Translations under genes and position numbers: made by a program
Notes under the pieces: model-generated
The model's input: only the letters and a program-made list of their open reading frames with translations
Told to the model about the DNA's origin: nothing
Databases searched by the model: none
NCBI GenBank assembly: GCA_036667875.1
Contig: JAVWTD010000003.1
Location: 1 to 64,000 of the forward strand
DNA length: 64,000 bases
Source: CAJGDV01 sp036667875
Lineage (GTDB): Bacteria > Bacillota_I > Bacilli_A > RF39 > UBA660
Direction: 5' to 3'
Shown here: piece by piece, positions 46,241-54,501 of the stretch
Position numbering within the stretch: position 1 is the stretch's first letter
Layout of the letters: every line of letters begins with the position of its first letter

Positions 46241-48025
46241 TTAGAACCCTCCACCAGCTCCGAAGGAGTCTAATTCTTGGTCTGTTGCTACAACTTTAAT
46301 TCTCATTCTTCTACTACCACAAACAAATAATGCTTCTCCTTGTGTATAGTTTTTAATGCTTTCTCTTTCATTATCATTTAAGTCGATTAATCGAGATAAG
46401 TCTTCTACAGCTTGCTTTTTTAGTCCCATTACTAAGTAATATGAAGCATTGTCAAATATAGCTTTTCCTTGAACAAATACTGCAGGGTCACAAAAGTCTG
46501 TAGGCTGTTGAGTAATAAATATTGTACCTGTATTATATTTTCTTGATCTTCTTTGTACTTGAGCTAAGAAGTCTGCTCCAAGTGTGTTGTTTCCACTTAA
46601 AAGTATGTGGGCTTCATCAACCATAAGTACTGTATTTTGGTTTTTGTTTAAGGTTAATCCCCAAGCATATTTCAATATATTAAAGAATAGTGCATTTCTT
46701 ATATTTACATCTGTATTTATTAATTCTTTAATGTTAAATACGATAAAATTACTTCTTGGGCTTAAGGTTGTATGTCCATCAAAATAGAATTTTAATTCTT
46801 TTATTAAAGGTCTAAGTTTAATTTCTAATTTTTCTAAAACATCTCTTTCTTGTGTTCTTTCAGGCATTGAAAGTATTTTTCCTCTAACTGTTGCGTAAAC
46901 ATCTTTTAATGTTGGAAAGTCAGTTGATTTGAATTTAGTAAAATCAGATTCAAAATTAATATTAAATCTTAAATAAGTTTCTTGTAGAACTTCACTAAAA
47001 ATATTAACAACATCTTCTTCAACGGAAGGGTCATAATATTTTAAGAAGGCTTTTACTGTTTGAATTGTTCTAGTTAATACTGTATAACCAAGTCCTGTTC
47101 TAATTTCTTCTTCGTCTGCATCTACTATAACTTCAAGTGGATTAATCATTCCGAATTCTCCACCTTTTCCTAAGTCTAAGAAATCCCCATTGAATTTTTT
47201 TGTCATTTCCTCAAGTTCTCCTTCAGGATCTATGACTACTATTTGATGGTCGTTTCTTATATTGGTTCTTAATAGTAATTTGGCTGCAGTTGATTTTCCT
47301 GAACCTGATGTTCCTAGAATAATCATGTTTGCGTTATTTCTATTATGTTCTTTTCTTTCTTTATATAGAAATTGATTAAATAGAATTACTCCTCCTGAAA
47401 AATCTACTCCAAGTAGGCAAGATAGTCCAGGGTCCTTAATACTATCAAAGATAAATGGATACATTGCTGCTAGTGTTGGACTTGGAATTGGTGTTCCTAT
47501 TCTATCTTCTATATCTTGTTTAGGATAGATAGGTACTATTGATTTAAATACTTTTTCTTGTTCAAATCTTAAAGGTATTGCTTGCATTTCCATGGCTTCA
47601 AGATAGTTCTTTACTTGAATTTTTTTTGTTATTAAATCATCTTCAGAATCGGCACTTATCATAATGTGCATTTGGAAATCAAATATTCTTGATTGACTTC
47701 CTGCAAGCATTGTGATGAAAGATTCAAGTGATTCATAATCTTGTCTAATTCTTTCTTGAATAGTTCTATCATTTTCTGTCTGATAGCGTTGTTTTAAATC
47801 AGCAATTTCTTTGTTAAGCATTTTGCTAATAACACTAAAAGGCATTGGTATATGTTTGATGACTATTTTTATTCCTGACATACTTGTTAAAGATGCTAGA
47901 TAACCTGGATAAATATATTTTGGAAAAGAAACTACTGTTAAAATTGTAGTAAATTTATCACTTATTACAATTGAGGATGGTCTAAATTCTAACCCCTTTG
48001 GGGCTACTTGATTTTGTATATTCAT
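46241..48025 (-). CDS. VirB4-type ATPase, motor part
   Basis: 594 residues. An N-terminal region (about 1-180, with FEQEKVFKSIVPIYPKQDIEDRIGTP) leads to a RecA-like motor: Walker A ILGTSGSGKSTAAKLL (about 234-249), VIDPEGELEE, Walker B TVLMVDEAHILL (about 468-479) and IFITQQPTDFCDP. VirB4 energises pilus biogenesis and substrate transfer at the inner face of the membrane. The normal N-terminal domain is encoded separately by the gene before it, whose stop shares a base with this ATG (TGATG). Confidence 0.93.
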   Translation of the reverse strand: MNIQNQVAPKGLEFRPSSIVISDKFTTILTVVSFPKYIYPGYLASLTSMSGIKIVIKHIPMPFSVISKMLNKEIADLKQRYQTENDRTIQERIRQDYESLESFITMLAGSQSRIFDFQMHIMISADSEDDLITKKIQVKNYLEAMEMQAIPLRFEQEKVFKSIVPIYPKQDIEDRIGTPIPSPTLAAMYPFIFDSIKDPGLSCLLGVDFSGGVILFNQFLYKERKEHNRNNANMIILGTSGSGKSTAAKLLLRTNIRNDHQIVVIDPEGELEEMTKKFNGDFLDLGKGGEFGMINPLEVIVDADEEEIRTGLGYTVLTRTIQTVKAFLKYYDPSVEEDVVNIFSEVLQETYLRFNINFESDFTKFKSTDFPTLKDVYATVRGKILSMPERTQERDVLEKLEIKLRPLIKELKFYFDGHTTLSPRSNFIVFNIKELINTDVNIRNALFFNILKYAWGLTLNKNQNTVLMVDEAHILLSGNNTLGADFLAQVQRRSRKYNTGTIFITQQPTDFCDPAVFVQGKAIFDNASYYLVMGLKKQAVEDLSRLIDLNDNERESIKNYTQGEALFVCGSRRMRIKVVATDQELDSFGAGGGF

Positions 48026-48567
48026 CAGCTCATCACCGTTCCAAAAGTACTTTTTTTACCCCCATTAAGGAAATTATCTAGTATCATACGTAAATCATCA
48101 TTTGTTACTTGATTACTTGATAAACTTGCAGATGCAAAGGTATTTATTAAGTTTCTTATTCTTTTTTGTATTAATTCGTTATCTTTTTCTTTAAATAGTA
48201 GAAAGTATTCAGTATCTACTACATTATTATTCATAAACATATTTGCTTTATTAATATCATCAATTATTAATTTTCTTTTTACATTGTCTTGAATAGAATT
48301 GTATTGAACTTGTAATTGTGACAAGTATAGACTTATGTCAACAGGTCTATCTGCAGCAATAATCCAAAATTCATAATCTATTGTGTTGTAAACATTTTTT
48401 AGATTTGCAATAATAGCATTTTGCATGTCGTAGTCTAGTATAAAGATATTTTTAGGCATAATTTTTATGCCTGTAACTTTTAGTCCATTGTCAAGGAAAA
48501 TTGTACCATTTGTAATATTCTTTATAGGAATATCATCTACGGTATAATTACTTTTTCTCATCGCCAT
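48025..48567 (-). CDS. VirB4 N-terminal domain-like protein
   Basis: 180 residues. No nucleotide-binding motif is present. The alpha/beta pattern (FLDNGLKVTGIKIMPKNIF, then DYEFWIIAADRPVDIS) matches the N-terminal domain that precedes the motor in VirB4/TraC-type proteins of Gram-positive elements. It overlaps the PrgI-like gene by 20 bases and is coupled to the motor gene through TGATG. I read this as a natural split of VirB4 rather than a frameshift, because both halves have proper ends. Confidence 0.75.
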   Translation of the reverse strand: MAMRKSNYTVDDIPIKNITNGTIFLDNGLKVTGIKIMPKNIFILDYDMQNAIIANLKNVYNTIDYEFWIIAADRPVDISLYLSQLQVQYNSIQDNVKRKLIIDDINKANMFMNNNVVDTEYFLLFKEKDNELIQKRIRNLINTFASASLSSNQVTNDDLRMILDNFLNGGKKSTFGTVMS

Positions 48568-48862
48568 CTTGTAAACACCAACCCTTCCATACCAATTTTT
48601 GATTTGTTGTATAAAATTGATAAATATTTTTCAAAATTGTTATCATGTTATGGTAATTTGGAATTGGAAAAACCAAAAATCCACATATTAAACCAGGGGT
48701 TATTGCTCCTAGAGCAAAAGTTATATTTTCGACGGGGAGCACTAATAGTAATATTAGTGATATCCCCATGCCTGTTGCAAGCAATATAAAATCGTTTGGT
48801 GTAAAGGCTCCGAAAATTAGTAGGGATTTTTTTGAATTTGCAGGTATTAAAAATCCGTCCAT
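48548..48862 (-). CDS. PrgI/VirB3-like small membrane protein
   Basis: 104 residues. A short N-terminus with F-TPNDF, two adjacent hydrophobic segments (about 23-44 and 47-66) and a soluble tail. This size and layout, immediately before VirB4, are those of PrgI/VirB3 proteins, which connect VirB4 with the inner membrane complex. It is encoded between the VirB6-like gene and the VirB4 genes, the usual order in Gram-positive T4SS. Confidence 0.8.
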   Translation of the reverse strand: MDGFLIPANSKKSLLIFGAFTPNDFILLATGMGISLILLLVLPVENITFALGAITPGLICGFLVFPIPNYHNMITILKNIYQFYTTNQKLVWKGWCLQDGDEKK

Positions 48863-48882
48863 TTAGTATCACACTCCTCTTT

Positions 48883-50997
48883 CTAGTTTCCGCCTGATGG
48901 CTTATTCTTTTTAGTTTGAACTTCTGATATTTTCTTAACTTGAGTATTAGCTCTATTTTCACCTTGTTTATGGTATTCAACTTTATGTGCTAATTTACCA
49001 ATGTTACCATAAACTTGTCTTTCAGTCTTATAACTTGGTTTAGAGTGAGCTGAAATAGGTTCAAATTTTTGAATAAAGTCTTGTGCTCTTGCAATACCTT
49101 CATTAGATGAATCTATAGAACCATTTGCAGATACGTAACTATCATAAGATGTTACAAAGTTTGAATCATCAGCATGATTTTCTCTATAGTAATTTAAGTA
49201 TGATGCATCTTGTTGTCCATCACCAAATAAAATTGGAGCTTGTCCTTTATCAGGGTCTGGGAATTCTTTCATAATGTCAGGTCTTTGAGCTTGCATCATT
49301 TTTTCAAGAGTTGATGTTGAATATCCATTTTTCAACAATTCTGTTTCATATTGTGATTTCATTAAACTTGCATCTTTTTCGTTTTCACCTTCTGCTTTAG
49401 CAGTTTCTTGTGCTTCTCTTAAATTTTTCTTAAGTTCTCCTGAATCTAGGAATTTATTTGCGGCTCCAGATTTAACATCAAAATAATCTGTGATTTTTGT
49501 ACTTGGAGTTATTCCTAAATCTCTTTCATTTTCTTTTTCTCTACGTCTTGAAACAGTTCCCTGTAATCCTTTATTGGCAATTTTTGTAGCAGACGTATTT
49601 TCAGGTGACTTAATTCCTGCACCAAATGCTCTTATTCCAGCACCAGCTCCTCCGAGTGTTGATGCTATTCCACCATTATCCATAAAACTGCGGGCAAAAC
49701 TTTTAAGTATTCCTTCACCATTAGCTCTATGCTTGTTGAAGTCTTTTCTACCAGCTGCCCATCCATTTCCTGCCATCCCTAAAGGTGTAGCTAATGACAT
49801 TCCTAGGGCTCCGTTTGTTAATCTTTTTTTAATTTTCCCTGTTCCATAAGAGTCTTTTCCTTTTTGACCACCTATAATATCATATAGTAAGTCTGGAAGT
49901 TTCTTACCAAAGAACAGTGCACCGATTATAATGAATATTCTTACAAGTGCAGTTTCTACAAAGTTTCTTGAACCTGCTACATTTTGTAATCCTGTTGTAG
50001 CAATTGATGAAATAATAAATATTATAAAGTAAATAGTGGCTAATCGTGTAAATAAGTCAAGATAAGTTGATACACATTCGCCAACCCATTTTTTAAATTT
50101 TTCTTGTCCTTTTCCTGGATCAATTCTCATGATTATAGGAACTGGAGCTATAATTTGTAAAAAACTTAGTTTTACACTTCTTACGGCTATATCTAAGCAA
50201 TATAAAAGAAGCATCCAAACTATTACTATTCCAACTATCCCTGATAAGAAGAATTTATAATCTATTAAGTCATAATCTCCATCTTTACTTTCATATTGAA
50301 AAGTGGCTAAATCAGCATTCATTAAGGCTCTAACATCTCTTACTCTATAGGCAAAAGCTATATATTGACCTATAGTTTCAAGTTTGTTCCCTTTTTCGTC
50401 GTATGTTTTAAATTTAATTTCATTTATTTTTTCGCAATCTTCATTGGGTACCCATTGGTTTTGTGCTTCATCATAATAAGCAGGTGTATTTATACATGAA
50501 TTGGAAGCAATTTCAGGATTATATGTAAAGAAAGCAGAAAATGCTGCGAAAGCCATATTTTTTCCACCGTTTTTGGCGAAATCTTCAGCTTCGTCTTCAT
50601 TTTCCCATGTTCTTACTCCTAATATTAAATTTCCAATTATATTATCTTTTAAAATAATTCTTTGAAGGCTAAAAGCCGCCTCAAAAACGTATGGCACCAT
50701 AACGATAGCCACAAGTACAAAAGCGACATTTTTAACTAAGGCTTTTCCGCCTATCTTATCACTATCAAAATCCTTAGGATTAATTATATATTTAACAAGT
50801 GATATTGATACTTGAAAAATCATAATTAAACCTAAAAAGACATATATTCTATTGGCGAAACCTTGTATGGTCGATTGACTAAATACTCCAGTTTCTGAAA
50901 TCAACATAAATAATTCATATACATCTTCAATGAATCCAAATATAATTCTATCTATTAATAAAAAGAATGAAATAATAAGACTTTTTAAAAAATTCAT
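48883..50997 (-). CDS. VirB6/TrbL-like polytopic membrane protein
   Basis: 704 residues. The first ~390 contain about six to seven hydrophobic segments, including IYVFLGLIMIFQVSISLVKY, GIVGIVIVWMLLLYCLDIA and ARLATIYFIIFIISSIA-like helices. ASFLQIIAPVPIIMRIDPG-type wording (residues ~280-300) is typical of TrbL/VirB6. The C-terminal ~300 residues are soluble, Gly/Ala-rich at first then charged, probably cytoplasmic. VirB6 proteins form the membrane channel. A good RBS (GGAGG) and a TGTTATACT promoter element precede it, after the strong VirB2 terminator. Confidence 0.83.
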   Translation of the reverse strand: MNFLKSLIISFFLLIDRIIFGFIEDVYELFMLISETGVFSQSTIQGFANRIYVFLGLIMIFQVSISLVKYIINPKDFDSDKIGGKALVKNVAFVLVAIVMVPYVFEAAFSLQRIILKDNIIGNLILGVRTWENEDEAEDFAKNGGKNMAFAAFSAFFTYNPEIASNSCINTPAYYDEAQNQWVPNEDCEKINEIKFKTYDEKGNKLETIGQYIAFAYRVRDVRALMNADLATFQYESKDGDYDLIDYKFFLSGIVGIVIVWMLLLYCLDIAVRSVKLSFLQIIAPVPIIMRIDPGKGQEKFKKWVGECVSTYLDLFTRLATIYFIIFIISSIATTGLQNVAGSRNFVETALVRIFIIIGALFFGKKLPDLLYDIIGGQKGKDSYGTGKIKKRLTNGALGMSLATPLGMAGNGWAAGRKDFNKHRANGEGILKSFARSFMDNGGIASTLGGAGAGIRAFGAGIKSPENTSATKIANKGLQGTVSRRREKENERDLGITPSTKITDYFDVKSGAANKFLDSGELKKNLREAQETAKAEGENEKDASLMKSQYETELLKNGYSTSTLEKMMQAQRPDIMKEFPDPDKGQAPILFGDGQQDASYLNYYRENHADDSNFVTSYDSYVSANGSIDSSNEGIARAQDFIQKFEPISAHSKPSYKTERQVYGNIGKLAHKVEYHKQGENRANTQVKKISEVQTKKNKPSGGN

Positions 50998-51031
50998 TAT
51001 AATACCTCCGTAATTAAAATTTAATATATAC

Positions 51032-51051
51032 CTACTAATAGTATAACATAA
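51032..51051 (-). promoter_or_regulatory. Extended -10 promoter of the VirB6-VirB4-VirD4 operon
   Basis: Minus strand TTATGTTATACTATTAGTAG; -10 TATACT at 51040-51045 with TG one base upstream. All 20 bases are identical to the pilin promoter at 54083-54102. No good -35 is present. Confidence 0.7.
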
Positions 51052-51118
51052 AAAAAAATATTAATAAATATTTTATGATTACTTTTCGATTGTTATTTTA
51101 GTTCCAGTTATATTTAAA

Positions 51119-51147
51119 ACAAAAAAAAACAACGATTGTTCGTTGTC
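51119..51147 (-). terminator. Strong terminator after the VirB2-like gene
   Basis: Minus strand ACAACGA / TCGTTGT arms around ACAA, followed by nine T residues. Confidence 0.92.
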
Positions 51148-51154
51148 TCTTTTA

Positions 51155-51523
51155 TTATCCGCAATTAGTTGAACTTTTGCAGTTGATAACACTATTAATA
51201 CATGAAGTAATACTAGCAGCGTCGACTTGTCCGTCTCCGCCAGCAACTAAGTTTACTAATAATTTAACTATAGTTATTATAAAGAATACAATAGCAGCTG
51301 CTGTTAATCTTTTTATAAAAGTTCCTTGTCTTTTTTTTATATCGTCTTCTTTTTGCTCCATTACAGCTCTTCCTAAATCTAACATACCCCAAATTATTAA
51401 TAAAATTGGAATAATTACTTGAAAGAATCTGATTGCTAATGCTATTATGTATGCTAATTTAGCAGGTATTTCAGCCCCTAAAACTCCTTGACATACACCA
51501 GCTAACATTTGTACTAATTCCAT
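51155..51523 (-). CDS. VirB2-like protein of the T4SS/Tad locus
   Basis: 122 residues. No separate signal peptide is obvious; GVCQGVLGAEIPAKL leads to two hydrophobic helices (about 22-48 and 74-93) joined by the charged loop KEDDIKKRQGTFIKRLTAA, and a Cys-rich tail SCINSVINCKSSTNC. Loop and tail match the three VirB2-like modules at 9.6-13.3 kb (HRQTFIKRLGAAAVVFFVIT in copy 1). A consensus promoter upstream and a strong terminator downstream make it monocistronic, as expected for the major subunit of the filament, needed in large amounts. Confidence 0.8.
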   Translation of the reverse strand: MELVQMLAGVCQGVLGAEIPAKLAYIIALAIRFFQVIIPILLIIWGMLDLGRAVMEQKEDDIKKRQGTFIKRLTAAAIVFFIITIVKLLVNLVAGGDGQVDAASITSCINSVINCKSSTNCG

Positions 51524-51548
51524 ATTATACCTCCTCTTGTATAAACTA

Positions 51549-51577
51549 AGTATACTTTATTTTACATTTTTTGTCAA
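51549..51577 (-). promoter_or_regulatory. Sigma-A promoter of the VirB2-like gene
   Basis: Minus strand TTGACA (51572-51577), 17-base spacer, TATACT (51549-51554); RBS AGAGGAGG before the ATG at 51523. Confidence 0.88.
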
Positions 51578-51586
51578 TATAAACAA

Positions 51587-52561
51587 TTAAGCTTTTTGTC
51601 TATCAAAACCGATAATTTTTAATAGCGCATTTATTTCCGGAATATTTTTATCTCGATCATTTAATGGTGGCATATTAAACATTACTTTTAAACGAGATTC
51701 ATATTCAAAATCAGAAATATCTCTTTTGGTTAATAAACTTTTATTTAATACTAAATTTTTATTTAATAATTCCTTAAATGATTTAGCATTAATCATCATA
51801 ACACGATTTAATTTAATCATTGATGGCTCTATCAAGTAAATTACCTCATTACATAATTCAAGAGCTGCACTACTTGAATTTACATCAATAATAATTGCTT
51901 CGCAGTCACGATATTTTGCAATTGTGTTTCCAATTTCTACAGAAGTTGTGCTTACTAGATTTTTACCTTTTAAAAACATAAAATCTCTTTTATCAACTTC
52001 AATGGCTGCTACTGAATAGTAATTTTCCAATTCACATTTCATTAAATAAGTTAATGTGGTAGCACCGGATTCTTTAGTCACACCTTTTATTCCTATTATT
52101 TTAGTTTCTTCTCTATTTTGATTTAAAGTAACTTGTATGGGTGAACCCATTTCTTCTTGTAACGGTTCTGGTTGTGGATGTTGAATTTGATGTATGTGTG
52201 CAACATCTCTATATGAATTTGGATTATTATAAAGATACAAAATACCTTCTGAATTTTTAGTAAAATTGTATATTCCCATTGAAATTAATTGTGATAAATA
52301 ATCACTAGAATTAGTTTCTGGAGAGTCATCTAACAATAAAATTATTTTTTCCATATCTAATGAAATAGATAATTTTTGTATGGTTTTAATATCTCTATAT
52401 CCTTTTATAGCGGTAACATCAATTATCATTCTTTGAAAGTAAAAGTTTTGGAAACTAGAAACAATTTCTTCAACTTCAAATTCTCCATTTAATACTTTTA
52501 TTACATCAATATTTAGAGTTTGTAGCATTGATTGATATCTATTTGCAATTATAACATTCAT
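51587..52561 (-). CDS. TadZ/CpaE-like protein (receiver-like plus MinD-like ATPase)
   Basis: 324 residues. The N-terminal ~120 residues are a degenerate response-regulator-like domain (MNVIIANRYQSML, MIIDVTAIKG, IILLLDDSPE). A Pro/Gln linker follows (about 125-150). Next is a MinD/ParA-like fold with a degenerate Walker A (GVTKESGATTLTYLM, about 162-176) and CEAIIIDVNSSSAALELCNEVIYLIEPS. TadZ places the pilus machine at the pole and recruits TadA. The lysine of the deviant Walker A is followed by ESGATT, so ATP binding is uncertain. It stands between the TadE-like genes and the VirB2-like gene, physically joining Tad and T4SS parts. Confidence 0.78.
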   Translation of the reverse strand: MNVIIANRYQSMLQTLNIDVIKVLNGEFEVEEIVSSFQNFYFQRMIIDVTAIKGYRDIKTIQKLSISLDMEKIILLLDDSPETNSSDYLSQLISMGIYNFTKNSEGILYLYNNPNSYRDVAHIHQIQHPQPEPLQEEMGSPIQVTLNQNREETKIIGIKGVTKESGATTLTYLMKCELENYYSVAAIEVDKRDFMFLKGKNLVSTTSVEIGNTIAKYRDCEAIIIDVNSSSAALELCNEVIYLIEPSMIKLNRVMMINAKSFKELLNKNLVLNKSLLTKRDISDFEYESRLKVMFNMPPLNDRDKNIPEINALLKIIGFDRQKA

Positions 52562-52578
52562 GGTCTTTCTCCCCCTTT

Positions 52579-53049
52579 CTAATAGTCGACTATAACTTTT
52601 GTGTCACCATACATTGGTAATTCAAGTCTAATGAAATCACTTATAATAGGGAAATCAAAAGACATATATAGAACAACTGAATAATAAGATCCCTTTGCAG
52701 TTCTAAATTTGTATATGCAATATTTATAGTTTTCTAAATTATTAATTGCTTCTACACCAGCATCGCTATTATTTCCATCTCCTAAAGTACCTGAAGTACC
52801 TCTACCAACTGGACATTTTATACCTCGTGTTTCGTAAGGAGGATATCCAGAATTTTTAAGGAAAAGATTAATCTCATCTTTTACCTTACCATTGTTGTAT
52901 TCACCATACTTTTCTATTATTTCAATTATTCTATTTTTCATTTTAAATACCTTAGAGTAGTTCATTGAAACAACCATTAAAGCTGAGCAAATAGCAACTA
53001 TTGTTAAAATTATTGTAAATACGTAAGTATTTGAAATTGATTCTTTCAT
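52579..53049 (-). CDS. TadE-like pseudopilin b
   Basis: 156 residues: short start MKES, one helix (about 9-30), then a soluble outside domain with NRIIEIIEKYGEYN, SGYPPYETRGIKCPVG and YKYCIYKFRTAKGSYYSVVLYMSFDFPI, the last part conserved with its neighbour at 53055-53498. TadE/F-like minor pilins have this plan. Six bases separate the pair and both precede tadZ. It shares the M-K/R-E-S/A start with three other small membrane proteins in the locus. Confidence 0.65.
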   Translation of the reverse strand: MKESISNTYVFTIILTIVAICSALMVVSMNYSKVFKMKNRIIEIIEKYGEYNNGKVKDEINLFLKNSGYPPYETRGIKCPVGRGTSGTLGDGNNSDAGVEAINNLENYKYCIYKFRTAKGSYYSVVLYMSFDFPIISDFIRLELPMYGDTKVIVDY

Positions 53050-53054
53050 TAATT

Positions 53055-53498
53055 CTAACTCTCCTTAAAATGATATATTCTGTTTGATTTTGTAAAAATT
53101 GGTAACTTTAGAAAAGACCCAATTATAGGGAAATCAAATGAAATATATGTTGTTACACCATAACTGTAATAAGTGCCTACTAAATCTATTCCGCTTTCTT
53201 GGTATAAATATACACAATAATCATAATTCTTATGTGTATCTAATTCAACAGAACCACCAGGTCTTTTAAGACATCTTCTTTTTCCACCTTTTGGGTATCC
53301 AATTGAATCAAGACTATTTTCTATTTCTATTTTTGAAAACTTATTAAATCCTTCAAATTTTTCTAGAGATGATATTATTTTAGTGTTAACTTTAAACGCT
53401 TTGTGATAAATAAGAGTCCCCATTAAAAACGAAAAAATTAATGCTAGAAATATAAAAACTAAATTATATAGAAATGCACTTCCTATACTCTCTCTCAT
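53055..53498 (-). CDS. TadE-like pseudopilin a
   Basis: 147 residues: MRES start, one helix (about 10-32), soluble domain with SSLEKFEGFN, DSIGYPKGGKRRCLKR and YDYCVYLYQESG...YISFDFPIIGSFLKLPIF. The SFDFPI(I)(S/G)xF motif and Cys positions match the adjacent paralog, so the pair arose by duplication. It is first in the TadE-TadE-TadZ unit, transcribed from a TTGAAA-17-TATACT promoter with extended TG. Confidence 0.65.
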   Translation of the reverse strand: MRESIGSAFLYNLVFIFLALIFSFLMGTLIYHKAFKVNTKIISSLEKFEGFNKFSKIEIENSLDSIGYPKGGKRRCLKRPGGSVELDTHKNYDYCVYLYQESGIDLVGTYYSYGVTTYISFDFPIIGSFLKLPIFTKSNRIYHFKES

Positions 53499-53593
53499 GT
53501 ATCAACACGACCTTTCTTTAATTTTAATAAATATTATTTCTTAATAAAATTATGCATTTTTTCATTCAACATATCTATTTCTATTCTATTGAT

Positions 53594-53622
53594 AGTATAA
53601 CATAGAAAATTTTTATTTTCAA
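53594..53622 (-). promoter_or_regulatory. Promoter of the TadE-TadE-TadZ unit
   Basis: Minus strand TTGAAA (53617-53622), 17-base spacer, TATACT (53594-53599) with TG in the extended position; local sequence CTATGTTATACTATCAATAG resembles the pilin promoter. Confidence 0.75.
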
Positions 53623-53639
53623 TAAAATTTAATTACTAT

Positions 53640-54060
53640 TTGAAGATTGTGAGTATAAAGTGATTAAAAAAAGGCAATTAATTAAAACCAAAGTATATCA
53701 CTGGGGTCATTATATATTAAGTATTAAAAAGCAATCTAATTAAGACATAATACTGGAATATAAACGGGATGCAGACATATAAGAGATAATTTGTTAGATC
53801 AATTACAGAAATTATTTGATTTTAGAACTGATTATTAAATAAATATAAAGATTTTTAAGAAGTAAAATAGCAGTCATGGTACGCACTTTTTTAAATTAAA
53901 ACAAAACCCATTAAGGCTTATAAATAAAGGCTTAAAAAGTTTTTACTTTCTTACAACTGTCAAATGTGTGAAGTAGTACATGCAATTTTTTTCATTATTT
54001 TTTACTCTTAATTAAGACATTATCACATACTAATCATATTTATTTAAGAAGTAATTTAAA
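53640..54060. other. Long noncoding region between divergent pilin-type operons
   Basis: The 628 bases from 53499 to 54126 hold no credible gene on either strand. Apart from the two promoters at the ends I see only AT-rich sequence with scattered GC-richer islands (around 53700-53790, 53875-53890 and 53910-53935) and no recognisable riboswitch, hairpin-plus-T terminator or repeat. A regulator-binding region for divergent promoters or a small RNA is possible. Confidence 0.6.
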
Positions 54061-54065
54061 ATTTA

Positions 54066-54102
54066 TTGCAATTGTAAAATTATTATGTTATACTATTAGT
54101 AG
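54066..54102 (+). promoter_or_regulatory. Promoter of the small pilin gene
   Basis: TTGCAA (54066-54071), 17-base spacer, TATACT (54089-54094) with TG at 54086-54087. The 20 bases 54083-54102 are identical to those upstream of the VirB6-like gene on the other strand. Confidence 0.8.
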
Positions 54103-54126
54103 ATTAAAGGTAAAGGTGGTGAGAGA

Positions 54127-54381
54127 ATGAAAGAAGCAGCAGGAGAAGCAAACTTAACTGTAATCGCAATCATCTTAATCGGTGTAGTAGCAGCAGTTAT
54201 GACTCCACTTGTAAATAGTTACTTAAGAACTGCAGCTCAAAAAAGTTGTTGTACAAATGCCGGTGGTGTTTGGAAAGATAACAAATGTATGAACGTAACT
54301 TCAACAGGAGCAGTATCTGGAACAATGACAGGCTACTGGGATGTAAATACTAGAACTTGTACAGATTCATCAACTGGTTAA
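54127..54381 (+). CDS. Small Cys-rich Flp/Tad-type pilin candidate
   Basis: 84 residues: MKEAAGEAN start, hydrophobic helix at about 10-30, then a short polar domain with four cysteines (41, 42, 54, 78; SCCTNAGGVW, DNKCM, RTCTD), probably disulfide-bonded outside the cell. This is the size and shape of a Tad/Flp major pilin. There is no standard long prepilin leader; cleavage after Gly6 is possible but uncertain. Strong features for high expression are a good promoter, RBS AAGGTGGTGA, codons richer in C and G than its neighbours, and a dedicated terminator. It is oriented against the rest of the locus, between tadC and the TadE-like genes. Confidence 0.75.
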   Translation: MKEAAGEANLTVIAIILIGVVAAVMTPLVNSYLRTAAQKSCCTNAGGVWKDNKCMNVTSTGAVSGTMTGYWDVNTRTCTDSSTG

Positions 54382-54411
54382 TAGAAACTTGATGAAAAAA
54401 ATATACTATTA

Positions 54412-54446
54412 AAAAAGCAAATCGTTTACTCTGATTTGTTTTTTTA
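54412..54446 (+). terminator. Intrinsic terminator of the small pilin gene
   Basis: GCAAATC / GATTTGT arms with a GTTTACTCT loop followed by an eight-T tract. Confidence 0.85.
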
Positions 54447-54471
54447 TTTGCTTATTTTAAAGTTTAATATA

Positions 54472-54501
54472 AAAAAAGAAAACTAATAAAAGTTTTCTAT
54501 G
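54472..54501 (-). terminator. Intrinsic terminator of tadC
   Basis: Minus strand AGAAAACT / AGTTTTCT arms followed by seven T residues, overlapping the tadC stop at 54497; it faces the pilin terminator. Confidence 0.85.

Noticed and set aside
53640..54060. A cyclic-di-GMP riboswitch upstream of the pilin
   Set aside because: Neither the conserved core nor the tetraloop-receptor pattern could be found by eye; no riboswitch is claimed.
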